From: UMGS1312 sp964631595
Lineage (GTDB): Bacteria; Bacillota; Clostridia; Oscillospirales; CAG-272
Reading direction: 5' to 3'
Length of the DNA: 64,000 nucleotides
NCBI GenBank assembly: GCA_964631595.1
Contig: CAZVXL010000002.1
Coordinates: 49,142-113,141, forward strand
Both the position numbers and the translations under genes were made by a program. Below are positions 34,027 to 42,219 of this stretch, piece after piece (positions within the stretch are counted from its first letter, which is position 1; every line of letters begins with the position of its first letter). The notes under the pieces are model-generated. The model saw only the letters and a program-made list of their open reading frames with translations, had not been told where the DNA came from and ran no database searches.

Positions 34027-35772
34027 ATGGCATTTGATGCCGGAATGCTCAGATTTGTTCTGCATGAGACGGAGAATGAGCTGAAGGGCGGCAAGATCGA
34101 AAAGATATATGAGCCGCTCTCGGGTGAGATAGTTTTTCAGATAAAAAAGGACGGCGTGAGGAGACTGCTCGTTAATGTGGGCTCGTCCGCGCCGAGAATA
34201 TGCATTACGGAGGAAAAAACGGAGAATCCGGCAAATCCTCCGATGTTTTGTATGCTTCTGCGGAAGCATCTGTCGGGTGCGCGCCTCTTTGAGGCGGTGC
34301 AGATAGGCTTTGACAGGGTGGCGAGACTCGGCTTTGACGTGTACGATGAGCTCGGCTATCAGACGAAGCGGTATATCTACGTGGAGCTCATGGGCAAGTA
34401 TTCGAATATGATACTCACCGACGGTGAGGGAAAGATACTCGGAGCCACAAGGCTCGTGGACTTCTCACAAAGCACAAGACGGCAGGTGCTCTCGGGAATG
34501 AGGTACGAGGTACCGCCGAGTCAGGATAAGCTTGACCCACTGAGCGTGACGGAGGAGGAGCTACGCCGTCTCATCTCCGAGGCGGACGGGGACAGAAGTG
34601 CCGCAAGGCTTATAACATCGTCCCTTGCCGGTATATCGGCGGGAAATGCCGCGCAGATAGTGTATGAGGCAACGGGAGATGCCGATGCGACTGTCCTTGA
34701 TGCGGGCGATAGGCTTGCCGATGCCGTAATCGCCTTTGCGGATATCCTCAAGGGGTACGGGGGACGCCCGTATATCACGAGAAGCTCCGACGGAACTCCC
34801 GTGGATTTTTCCTTTGTGCCTCAGCGCAGATACGGTGCCGATTTTTCCGAGGAGGAATGTGCGAGCTTCGGTGAGCTTTTGACCTGCTTCTACAGCGAAA
34901 AGGCGAGAGCGGAGCGACTCAGACAGAGCGGCTCGGATATTCTGAGGCTTCTTTCAAACGCCGAGGCGAGGCTTGAGAGAAAAAGAGCGGTGCAGACGGA
35001 GGAGCTTGCGGCGGCGGGCGAGGCGGATCGGTACAGGCTTTACGGCGACCTCATCACGGCGAATATATACCGATTGAAAAGGGGCGCGGCTGCGGCGACG
35101 GTGGAGGACTACAATACCGGCGAGACGGTGGAAATACCGCTTGACGTGCGGCTCAGCCCGTCGGCAAACGCGCAAAAATACTACAAGAAATACACCAAGG
35201 CAAGAAACTCTGGCGAGATCCTGCAAAAAATGCTTGCGGAGTCCGCAAACGAGCTGCTGTATCTTTCGTCGGTCAGAGATGCCCTGTCGAGAGCCGAGAC
35301 CGAAAAGGAGTTCTCGGAGATAAGACAGGAGCTGAGACTCAGCGGCTACGGCGCGGGAGTAAGAGCGGCAAAGGAAAAGAAGAACACCGCACCGACAGTG
35401 CTTCGCTTCAGGACCTCCGGCGGATATGAGGTCATGTGCGGTAAGAACAATATCGCAAACGAGTACGTCACGTTCCGCGCGGCGGATCGCGATGACTGGT
35501 GGTTCCATGTGAAAAACATGTCGGGCTCTCACGTAGTGCTCAGATGCGGAAGCGGAGAGGAGCCTCCTGAGACTGATTTCACCGAGGCGGCGATGATAGC
35601 GGCGGTGTATTCGAGAGCTGCCGACGGCGCGTCGGCTGTGGTGGATTACACAAGAGTGAGATACGTGAAGAAGCCGCCCTCGTCCAAGCTCGGCTTTGTG
35701 ACGTATTCCAAAAACTGGAGTGCCGTTGTGACCCCCGATGCGGAAGCGGTACGCAGACTTATGATAAAATAG
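34027..35772 (+). CDS. rqcH: Ribosome quality control factor RqcH (NFACT family)
   Basis: A 581-residue NFACT protein. The N-terminal NFACT-N domain begins MAFDAGMLRFVLHETENEL. A helix-hairpin-helix and coiled-coil middle region (about 230-430) follows. The NFACT-R domain carries DDWWFHVKNMSGSHVVLR and KKPPSSKLGFVTY near the C-terminus. In Bacillus, RqcH binds split large subunits carrying stalled nascent chains and adds alanine tails that trigger ClpXP degradation. Older annotations call it fibronectin-binding protein A. The start at 34027 follows the GNAT stop by 6 bases. A strong terminator follows. Confidence 0.93.
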   Translation: MAFDAGMLRFVLHETENELKGGKIEKIYEPLSGEIVFQIKKDGVRRLLVNVGSSAPRICITEEKTENPANPPMFCMLLRKHLSGARLFEAVQIGFDRVARLGFDVYDELGYQTKRYIYVELMGKYSNMILTDGEGKILGATRLVDFSQSTRRQVLSGMRYEVPPSQDKLDPLSVTEEELRRLISEADGDRSAARLITSSLAGISAGNAAQIVYEATGDADATVLDAGDRLADAVIAFADILKGYGGRPYITRSSDGTPVDFSFVPQRRYGADFSEEECASFGELLTCFYSEKARAERLRQSGSDILRLLSNAEARLERKRAVQTEELAAAGEADRYRLYGDLITANIYRLKRGAAAATVEDYNTGETVEIPLDVRLSPSANAQKYYKKYTKARNSGEILQKMLAESANELLYLSSVRDALSRAETEKEFSEIRQELRLSGYGAGVRAAKEKKNTAPTVLRFRTSGGYEVMCGKNNIANEYVTFRAADRDDWWFHVKNMSGSHVVLRCGSGEEPPETDFTEAAMIAAVYSRAADGASAVVDYTRVRYVKKPPSSKLGFVTYSKNWSAVVTPDAEAVRRLMIK

Positions 35773-35788
35773 CGGATCTCGTGAATAA

Positions 35789-35828
35789 CCCCGTCAGAGC
35801 ACGGCTGTGCTCGGGCGGGGCGTTTTTT
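35789..35828 (+). terminator. Intrinsic terminator after rqcH
   Basis: A nested stem: CCCCG...CGGGG enclosing GAGCAC-GGCT-GTGCTC, followed by TTTTTT at 35823-35828. Confidence 0.88.
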
Positions 35829-35916
35829 CGTATGACGTCACCTCTGTCATCTGCCCCCTCTCGGTCATATACTGAACTGAGACCGAAAAGGATAACGCAG
35901 AGGGAAGGAAAAGGAT

Positions 35917-36135
35917 ATGATCTGTATATCGGCAAAAAAATCAATGACACACGCCATCAAGGCACGGCGCTTGCTCTCTGCCGCGGGGATCAGCTCCGAG
36001 ATAGTGAATCTCGATGCAAGTGTGACGAGGCGCGGCTGTGCATACGGCGTATCGTTCCCGTGTGAGCGGGCGGAGGCGGTGCAGAGGATACTTGCAAGGC
36101 ATGAGCTCGATTACGGGGAGATCATCGGCGGATGA
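35917..36135 (+). CDS. DUF3343 protein (putative Se/S carrier-like)
   Basis: A 72-residue protein of the DUF3343 family, small proteins proposed to carry selenium or sulfur because they are encoded beside selenium-linked genes. It contains two cysteines in a RGCAYGVSFPCE stretch. It overlaps the following cysteine desulfurase-like gene by 4 bases (ATGA), so the two are coupled. No selD or selenocysteine genes are in the window. AAGGAAAAGGAT precedes the start. Confidence 0.78.
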   Translation: MICISAKKSMTHAIKARRLLSAAGISSEIVNLDASVTRRGCAYGVSFPCERAEAVQRILARHELDYGEIIGG

Positions 36136-37262
36136 AGGATATAATATATTTCGATAACGCGGCTACCACGTTTCCGAAGCCGCCGCAGGTGACGGAGGAG
36201 ATGAGCAGATGTATGCGCGAATACTGCGGCAATTCCGGCAGGGGCTCTCATCCGCTTGCCGTTGCCGCGGCGGAAAAGCTGTACGAGTGCAGGGAAGCGG
36301 CGGCGCAAATGCTCGGCGCTCCCTCGGCAGAGAGCGTGGTGTTCACCTATAATACGACATATGCGATAAATACGGCACTGAAGGGGTATATCCCGCACGG
36401 TGCACATATCCTGATAAGCGATATGGAGCACAATGCCGTGCTCAGACCGGTGGCGGAGCTTGCGCGGCGCGGCACGATCACGTATGATATATTCGGGAGC
36501 GGCGGCGGTGCAAGGCACGTCACGGAGGAAATAAAAAAGAAGCTCCGCCCGAATACGGCGGCGGTCGTATGTACACTTGCTTCAAATATTTGCTCCGCCG
36601 CACTGCCGTCAAGAGAGATAGGACTTTTGTGCAGAGAGCGCGGTATTCTGTTTATAGCCGACGGCGCACAGGCGGCGGGGCACCGTGATATCAGCATGAG
36701 GGGAGAGTGTATTGATATTCTCTGCGTACCCGCGCATAAGGGACTGTACGGGCCGCAGGGCATCGGCATGATGATAACGGCGACCGACAGAGAGGGCATA
36801 AGCGTGACCGAGGGCGGCAGCGGCTTTGATTCAAAGGCTACCGAAATGCCGCGACTGCTTCCCGAGAGGTACGAGGCGGGAACGCAAAATACCCCCGCCG
36901 CGGCGGGACTCGCGGAGGGGATAGGCTTTGTTCGAAATATGGGGATAGGAAATATCGCCGCTATGGAGAGGGAGCTGTGGATAAGGCTGTATTCGAGGGT
37001 GGGCGCAGACAGGCGCTTCACCGTGTACGGCGAGAGGAGACCGTCATCTCTCATGCTGCTGAATAAGCGCGACATGAGCGCCTCGGAGCTCGGCAAGGCT
37101 CTTGCCGACCGCGGGATATGCACGAGAAGCGGATTTCACTGCGCTCCGCTTGCACATAAAACTCTCGGTACGGGAGACGGTGGCGGAGTGCGCGTCAGCT
37201 TCGGTGTGTTCAATACGCCGCGCGAGGTAGACGTGCTTTGCGATGCGCTCCTGCGGGCGTAG
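36132..37262 (+). CDS. Cysteine desulfurase-family aminotransferase class V enzyme
   Basis: A 376-residue PLP enzyme of the NifS/SufS-like group related to the selenium-associated subfamily (TIGR01977-type). It begins YFDNAATTFPKPP. The PLP lysine is K203 in AHKGLYGPQG. The catalytic cysteine is C337 in SGFHCAPLAHKTLGT. It would take sulfur (or selenium) from cysteine (or selenocysteine) and pass it to a carrier; the coupled DUF3343 protein is the obvious partner. It ends exactly one base before the stop of the convergent ATPase gene, so there is no intergenic terminator. Confidence 0.88.
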   Translation: MKDIIYFDNAATTFPKPPQVTEEMSRCMREYCGNSGRGSHPLAVAAAEKLYECREAAAQMLGAPSAESVVFTYNTTYAINTALKGYIPHGAHILISDMEHNAVLRPVAELARRGTITYDIFGSGGGARHVTEEIKKKLRPNTAAVVCTLASNICSAALPSREIGLLCRERGILFIADGAQAAGHRDISMRGECIDILCVPAHKGLYGPQGIGMMITATDREGISVTEGGSGFDSKATEMPRLLPERYEAGTQNTPAAAGLAEGIGFVRNMGIGNIAAMERELWIRLYSRVGADRRFTVYGERRPSSLMLLNKRDMSASELGKALADRGICTRSGFHCAPLAHKTLGTGDGGGVRVSFGVFNTPREVDVLCDALLRA

Positions 37263-38435
37263 CTATCTTATGGGGTCTATTCCCGAGGAGGTTAGCTCTA
37301 TGAACTGCCGCGCACATCTCGGAGTTTGACCGCCTCGGCGGGAGGCGTATGCCGCGGCATCGGTGAGAAGGGTGTCGGTGATCGGAATGCCGTGCTTTTT
37401 CGCAAGCTCCTCAACGATCTCAAGATAAAGCCTCTTGTCGGGGGCGAGGAATGTGACCGTCAGACTGAATCTTGCGGACAGCCCCGTAACACCCTGAAGA
37501 TCGTCGCGGACGTGAAGCCCGTCGCTTCTGTCGGAGATGCTCTCCTTGACAAGCTGTCTGTGATTTGAGGTGACGTATACGACACTGTTGCCTCTGTCCG
37601 TGCCGGCTCCTCCCTCAAGCACCGTTTTCAGCGTGCAAAGCTCTGCAGAGCTCGGAGAAACCGTCAGATCGTCTATGAAAATGATGAATTTCAGCGGCTC
37701 CTCGGATATCCTCTCCAGCACCGTCGGAAGCATCGACACCTGATCCCGCTCAAGTTGGATCAGACGGAGCCCATCGGGGGCAAGCTCCCTTGCGATAGCC
37801 TTGACCGTACTGCTTTTGCCCGTTCCGGCATCTCCGTAGAGCAGAATATTTGCGGCGTGCTTGCCGTCGAGAAGCGCCCTTGTGTTCCCGAGTATGCGGC
37901 TTCTCTCACGCTCGTAGCCGATGAGATCGGAGAGAGCGGCAACGCCCTCACAGCGCACCGGTATGAATTCTCCGTCGGCTCCGACGCGGAACATGTATGA
38001 GCTTGCAAATACGCCGACACCTCTTTTGCGAATGTCGGGCAGTGCCTTGAGGTATTCCTCGGCAAGGTCGATCTGCGAAGCGGAGATGCTCGGGAACGTG
38101 AGCCCGACTACGGGCTCCTGCGGCAGGCATGAGATCAGCTCACCTATCGCGGAGAGCTCGTATTTGAGCTGTGCTTCCAGCGCCTCCGACTGACCCTTGA
38201 GGTACATACGCACGTAAATGTTGTCGTCGAATATGAGCAGGCGGTACAGGTATTCGGAAAGATCTCCTCCGCTTGGGATTATCTCACGGACAAAGCGTGA
38301 GTAGTGCTCGGCGGCGGCACCCGCATCGTGCGGATACGCCTTGAAATATTCGGTGAGAGCCTCTACTGCGGGATCTTTTTTAAGATTGTCGAAGATGACG
38401 AGCCCCGCAAGCCTTTTCAAAATTTCAGAATACAT
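37263..38435 (-). CDS. DUF815-family AAA ATPase
   Basis: A 390-residue cytoplasmic ATPase. The Walker A loop is GDAGTGKSST (near residue 202) and Walker B is FIIFIDDLT; the arginine-rich C-terminus RRGGQTPRCARQFIEL is a family hallmark. An N-terminal part of about 170 residues precedes the ATPase. The family is widespread in Clostridia and Proteobacteria but has no settled function. It is a lone gene, convergent with the cysteine desulfurase-like gene. Confidence 0.85.
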   Translation of the reverse strand: MYSEILKRLAGLVIFDNLKKDPAVEALTEYFKAYPHDAGAAAEHYSRFVREIIPSGGDLSEYLYRLLIFDDNIYVRMYLKGQSEALEAQLKYELSAIGELISCLPQEPVVGLTFPSISASQIDLAEEYLKALPDIRKRGVGVFASSYMFRVGADGEFIPVRCEGVAALSDLIGYERERSRILGNTRALLDGKHAANILLYGDAGTGKSSTVKAIARELAPDGLRLIQLERDQVSMLPTVLERISEEPLKFIIFIDDLTVSPSSAELCTLKTVLEGGAGTDRGNSVVYVTSNHRQLVKESISDRSDGLHVRDDLQGVTGLSARFSLTVTFLAPDKRLYLEIVEELAKKHGIPITDTLLTDAAAYASRRGGQTPRCARQFIELTSSGIDPIR

Positions 38436-38486
38436 GGAATCCCCCTGTCGGCTGACACGGCAGCCGTATGCAAATAGTATGACAAT

Positions 38487-38516
38487 ATTTTATCATAATC
38501 GAGCGGATAAAGTGAA
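38487..38516 (-). promoter_or_regulatory. Possible promoter for the DUF815 ATPase
   Basis: On the minus strand, TTCACT (38516-38511) and TAAAAT (38492-38487) with an 18-base spacer. The -35 is a partial match. Confidence 0.4.
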
Positions 38517-38609
38517 AAAGAAATTGAAAAATCCGAGAAATGACGAAAAATCAACATATTGCACAAACACATCGCGCATATCGCACATATGTTTTGATGT
38601 GTTCGTCAC

Positions 38610-38638
38610 TTGACAATCCGAACTCAAGGAGATAAAAT
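38610..38638 (+). promoter_or_regulatory. Promoter for the ilv operon
   Basis: TTGACA (38610-38615) and TAAAAT (38633-38638) with a 17-base spacer. The transcript would start near 38645, just before the T-box leader. Confidence 0.85.
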
Positions 38639-38652
38639 ATAAATAATAATAC

Positions 38653-38911
38653 TGTTAAACGCAGTGATGGGGTATAAGACCTGAAAATCCTGACTGCAGA
38701 GAGCTGTCGGTAGGTGTAAGACAGTGTCGGAATCAGCGTTGTGTCTCCCCATTAGCGGTCAACTGAAACCCCGCGTGAGCGGTAAGTAGGGCGAACGGGT
38801 ACTCCGCCGTTATCGGAGCGCGGCATGAATGTGCCGTCAGAGTGGGCATTGTCAAAGAGAGTGGTACCGCGGAGCTTGTCTTCGTCTCTTATCGGGAGAC
38901 GGGGATTTTTT
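38653..38911 (+). promoter_or_regulatory. T-box leader (branched-chain aminoacyl-tRNA sensing)
   Basis: A tRNA-sensing leader before ilvB. The T-box core AGAGTGGTACCGCGG is at 38858-38872; it pairs with the NCCA end of uncharged tRNA to form the antiterminator. A Stem I can be drawn from GATGGGG (38666-38672) pairing with CCCCATT (38747-38753), leaving a loop around 38737-38746. Valine (GTT, GTG, GTC) or leucine (TTG, CTC) codons can be read there but no isoleucine codon, so the specifier is probably Val or Leu. Regulation by starvation for that amino acid fits the genes downstream. With the promoter, this accounts for most of the 539-base space between 38436 and 38974. Confidence 0.92.
38883..38911 (+). 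terminator. T-box regulated terminator
   Basis: Stem CGTCTC / GAGACG (38883-38888 with 38896-38901), extended by G-T pairs, then a run of T from 38905. It is read through when uncharged tRNA stabilises the alternative antiterminator. Confidence 0.85.
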
Positions 38912-38974
38912 GTTTTTCGGGAGTCTTTCGAAATGTCCGAGGTATAGTTCTGCGTATGGCGAATGGAGAATAAA

Positions 38975-40630
38975 ATGCAGTTAAACGGAGCAGATATAAT
39001 AGCCGAGGTGCTCATCGAGCAGGGCGTGGATACCGTGTTCGGGTATCCGGGCGGAGCGGTTCTGAACATATACGATTCACTGTATAAGTACAGAGAAAGG
39101 ATCCGCCATTACATAACGGCGCATGAGCAGGGAGCGGCTCATGCGGCGGACGGTTACGCGCGCTCAACCGGAAGGACGGGCGTTGTCATCGCAACGAGCG
39201 GTCCGGGCGCGACCAATCTCGTCACGGGCATTGCCACGGCGTATATGGACAGTATTCCCATGGTGGCTATCACGGGAAACGTCGCCACCTCCCTTATAGG
39301 TAAGGACAGCTTCCAAGAGGTGTATATCGCCGGTATCACAATGCCGATAACAAAGCACAATTTCGTTGTAAGAGACGTGTCCGAGCTTGCGGATACGCTT
39401 CGAGCCGCATTTGTGATAGCCGCCTCCGGCAGACCGGGCCCCGTGCTCGTTGACGTGCCGAAGGATGTGACGGCTGATATCGCGGAATATACGCACCGTT
39501 CTCCCGTTGTGCCGGAGCGGAGCGATGAGATCCCCGAGCTCGGTGAGGCGATGGAGCTGATAAATTCCGCAAAGCGTCCGCTCATATATTTCGGCGGCGG
39601 TGTACGCCTGTCCGGCGCGGACGGAGCACTGCTTGAATTCATAAAAAAGACGGGGATACCCGCGACTCATACTCTTATGGGCACGGGAGTTCTCCGATAC
39701 GATGAGCCGCTTAATCTCGGACTTGTCGGAATGCACGGCAAAAGAAGCGCGAATCTTGCGGTGGACAGTGCCGATGTGGTCATAGCCGCAGGCGCAAGAT
39801 TCAGCGACAGAGTCGCACTGAAGCCGAATGAGTTCGCAAAGCGCGCGACGGTGATCCAGATCGACATAGATTCCGGAGAGATGGATAAGAATGTGACCTG
39901 CGATGTCCACCTTTGCTGCGATATCGGAAAGCTGCTTGAGGCGATGCTGCCGCTTGCCGAGCGGAAGGACAGAAGCGAGTGGCATGACGAGATACGCGCT
40001 TGGCAGGCGGAGGATCGCGAGCCGAGCAGTACCGAGGGCGCGCTTGCACCCGCATCCGTGCTCAGAGCCGCGGGAAGTCTTGCGGGCGAGGAGGCTGTCT
40101 TTGTGACGGACGTCGGACAGCATCAGATGTGGTGCGCCCAGTATCTACCCCACGTCAGCTCAAGCCGCTTCCTCACGAGCGGAGGACTCGGAACGATGGG
40201 CTACGGCTACGGCGCGGCAATAGGCGCGGCAGTTGCGAACAGAGGAAGAAAGGTAATACATATTACGGGCGACGGCTCATTCCATATGAATATGAATGAG
40301 GCGTGTACCGCAGTCAGCTACGGACTTCCGATAGTCACGGTGATAATGAACAACTCGGCACTCGGAATGGTGCGCCAGTGGCAAAAGACCTTTTACGGCA
40401 GGAGATATTCCGCAAGCGAGCCCGACAGACACACCGATTATGTCAAGGTGGCGGAGGGCTTCGGCGCAAAGGGCTACAGATGCCGCACCGAGGAGGAATT
40501 CACCGAGGCATTCAAGGCGGCGCTTGAGTCCGACGTGCCCGTGTGGATCGAATGTATTATCGACCGTGAGGAGCAGGTACTGCCTATGATACCGACGGGC
40601 GGAACTGTTGCCGATACGATCTGTGAGTAG
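38975..40630 (+). CDS. ilvB: Acetolactate synthase large subunit
   Basis: A 551-residue thiamine-diphosphate enzyme that condenses two pyruvates to acetolactate, or pyruvate with 2-oxobutyrate. The catalytic Glu region is AHEQGAAHAADGYARSTG, and the ThDP/Mg motif is GDGSFHMNMNE...NN (about residues 430-458). ATG 38975 is preferred over the in-frame ATG 38963 because GGAG lies 6 bases before it. Together with ilvN, ilvC and ilvD it gives the first three steps of valine and isoleucine synthesis, under T-box control. Confidence 0.95.
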   Translation: MQLNGADIIAEVLIEQGVDTVFGYPGGAVLNIYDSLYKYRERIRHYITAHEQGAAHAADGYARSTGRTGVVIATSGPGATNLVTGIATAYMDSIPMVAITGNVATSLIGKDSFQEVYIAGITMPITKHNFVVRDVSELADTLRAAFVIAASGRPGPVLVDVPKDVTADIAEYTHRSPVVPERSDEIPELGEAMELINSAKRPLIYFGGGVRLSGADGALLEFIKKTGIPATHTLMGTGVLRYDEPLNLGLVGMHGKRSANLAVDSADVVIAAGARFSDRVALKPNEFAKRATVIQIDIDSGEMDKNVTCDVHLCCDIGKLLEAMLPLAERKDRSEWHDEIRAWQAEDREPSSTEGALAPASVLRAAGSLAGEEAVFVTDVGQHQMWCAQYLPHVSSSRFLTSGGLGTMGYGYGAAIGAAVANRGRKVIHITGDGSFHMNMNEACTAVSYGLPIVTVIMNNSALGMVRQWQKTFYGRRYSASEPDRHTDYVKVAEGFGAKGYRCRTEEEFTEAFKAALESDVPVWIECIIDREEQVLPMIPTGGTVADTICE

Positions 40631-40640
40631 GAGGAGAGGT

Positions 40641-41141
40641 ATGCCGAAGAAATTTCTCAGTGTACTCGTTGAGAACAACGCCGGAGTGCTTGCGAGAGTG
40701 TCCGCGCTGTTCTGTCGCAGAGGCTTTAATATCGACAGTCTTACGGTGTCCGCAACGGATGACGAAACGGTGTCGCGTATAACCATTACAGTGAACGGCG
40801 ACGACGCCACCTTCGATCAGATCGTAAGGCAGACGGAAAAGCTTTGCGAGGTGAAGGCGATATTCGAGCTGGAGAGCGAGCGCAGCCTGCTCCGTGAGCT
40901 TCTGCTGATAAAGGTGGAGGCGGATGAGCGAAACAGACGGACGATAAAGGATATTGCCGATATATATAAGGCAAAGACGGTGGATCTCTCACCCGAAAGC
41001 ATGGTGATGGAGCTGACCGGCGAGCCTTCGAAGATAGACGGCTTCCTCAAGATCATCGAGGGAGAATATAAGATACTTGAAATGTGCCGTACCGGTGTTA
41101 CCGCTCTTGAGCGCGGTCCCGTTACATATAAAATCAAATAG
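40641..41141 (+). CDS. ilvN: Acetolactate synthase small (regulatory) subunit
   Basis: A 166-residue regulatory subunit with an N-terminal ACT domain (SVLVENNAGVLARVSALFCRRGFNIDSL) that binds valine for feedback inhibition, and the usual C-terminal domain. Start ATG 40641 has GGAGGAG upstream and lies 10 bases after the ilvB stop. Confidence 0.94.
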   Translation: MPKKFLSVLVENNAGVLARVSALFCRRGFNIDSLTVSATDDETVSRITITVNGDDATFDQIVRQTEKLCEVKAIFELESERSLLRELLLIKVEADERNRRTIKDIADIYKAKTVDLSPESMVMELTGEPSKIDGFLKIIEGEYKILEMCRTGVTALERGPVTYKIK

Positions 41142-41157
41142 GCAAGGAGATAAAAAT

Positions 41158-42153
41158 ATGATCACAAAGTATTACGATTCCGATTGCAACCTCGGAATGC
41201 TTGACGGAAAGACAGTTGCGGTTATCGGCTTCGGAAGTCAGGGACACGCGCACGCGCAGAATCTGCATGACAGCGGCGTTGACGTTGTCGTCGGACTCAG
41301 ACGCTCAAGCGCAAGCTGGAAAAAGGCAGAGGAAGCGGGACTGCGCGTAATGGAGGTATCCGACGCCGCAAAGGCAGCCGACCTTGTTATGATGCTTGTG
41401 CCCGATGAGCTTGCCGCGGATATCTACAATGAGCAGGTAGCTCCCTTTATGAAGGAGGGAGACGTGCTTCTGTTCGCACACGGCTTCAATATCCACTACA
41501 GCTTCATAAAGCCGCAGTCGGACATTGACGTTATAATGGTAGCCCCAAAGGGACCCGGACACACGGTACGCAGTCAGTATGTCGAGGGCAAGGGCGTGCC
41601 CAGCCTCATCGCAGTGCATCAGGATTTCAGCGGCAGAGCAAAGGATTATGCGCTTGCCTATGCCTCCGGTATCGGAGCGGGCAGAGCCGGTATTCTTGAG
41701 ACCTCCTTCCGCGAGGAGACGGAGACGGATCTGTTCGGTGAGCAGGCAGTGCTTTGCGGCGGAGTGACCGAGCTTATGAAGGCGGGCTTCGATACTCTCG
41801 TAGAGGCGGGCTATGAGCCCGAGATGGCGTACTTCGAGTGCATCCACGAGATGAAGCTCATCGTGGATCTTATCAACAGCGGCGGCTTTGCGATGATGAG
41901 ATATTCGATCTCCAACACCGCCGAGTACGGCGATTACAGAACCGGTAAGAGACTCATTACCGAGGATACACGTAAGGAGATGAAGAAGGTTCTGTCCGAG
42001 ATTCAGGACGGCACCTTTGCCTCTGAGTTCATGCAGGAGTTCTCCTCGGGCAGAAAGGCGAGATTCCTTGCAACACGCCGCAAGGAGAGCGAGCATCTTC
42101 TTGAGAAGGTGGGCGCTTCGCTCAGAAGTATGATGAGCTGGCTCAAGAAATAA
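41158..42153 (+). CDS. ilvC: Ketol-acid reductoisomerase (class I)
   Basis: A 331-residue NADPH-type enzyme converting acetolactate to 2,3-dihydroxyisovalerate. The Rossmann motif is GFGSQGHAHAQN, with basic and Ser residues (RRSSASW) after the second strand that suit NADPH. The metal-binding Asp/Glu region is FGEQAVLCGG and the later ECIHEMK. Length is that of the short class. ATG 41158 has AAGGAGA upstream and is 16 bases after ilvN. A strong GC-rich hairpin lies between it and ilvD. Confidence 0.96.
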   Translation: MITKYYDSDCNLGMLDGKTVAVIGFGSQGHAHAQNLHDSGVDVVVGLRRSSASWKKAEEAGLRVMEVSDAAKAADLVMMLVPDELAADIYNEQVAPFMKEGDVLLFAHGFNIHYSFIKPQSDIDVIMVAPKGPGHTVRSQYVEGKGVPSLIAVHQDFSGRAKDYALAYASGIGAGRAGILETSFREETETDLFGEQAVLCGGVTELMKAGFDTLVEAGYEPEMAYFECIHEMKLIVDLINSGGFAMMRYSISNTAEYGDYRTGKRLITEDTRKEMKKVLSEIQDGTFASEFMQEFSSGRKARFLATRRKESEHLLEKVGASLRSMMSWLKK

Positions 42154-42167
42154 CCGAAGCCACGGAA

Positions 42168-42193
42168 GCGGCGCACGGTAAGCCGTGCGCCGC
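42168..42193 (+). terminator. Intercistronic GC-rich hairpin between ilvC and ilvD
   Basis: A perfect 11-base stem GCGGCGCACGG / CCGTGCGCCGC with a 4-base loop, followed by only TTTATG. It is a strong hairpin but a weak terminator, so partial attenuation or 3'-end protection of the ilvBNC mRNA is more likely than full termination. Confidence 0.55.
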
Positions 42194-42219
42194 TTTATGC
42201 AAACAGGGGAGGATATCAT

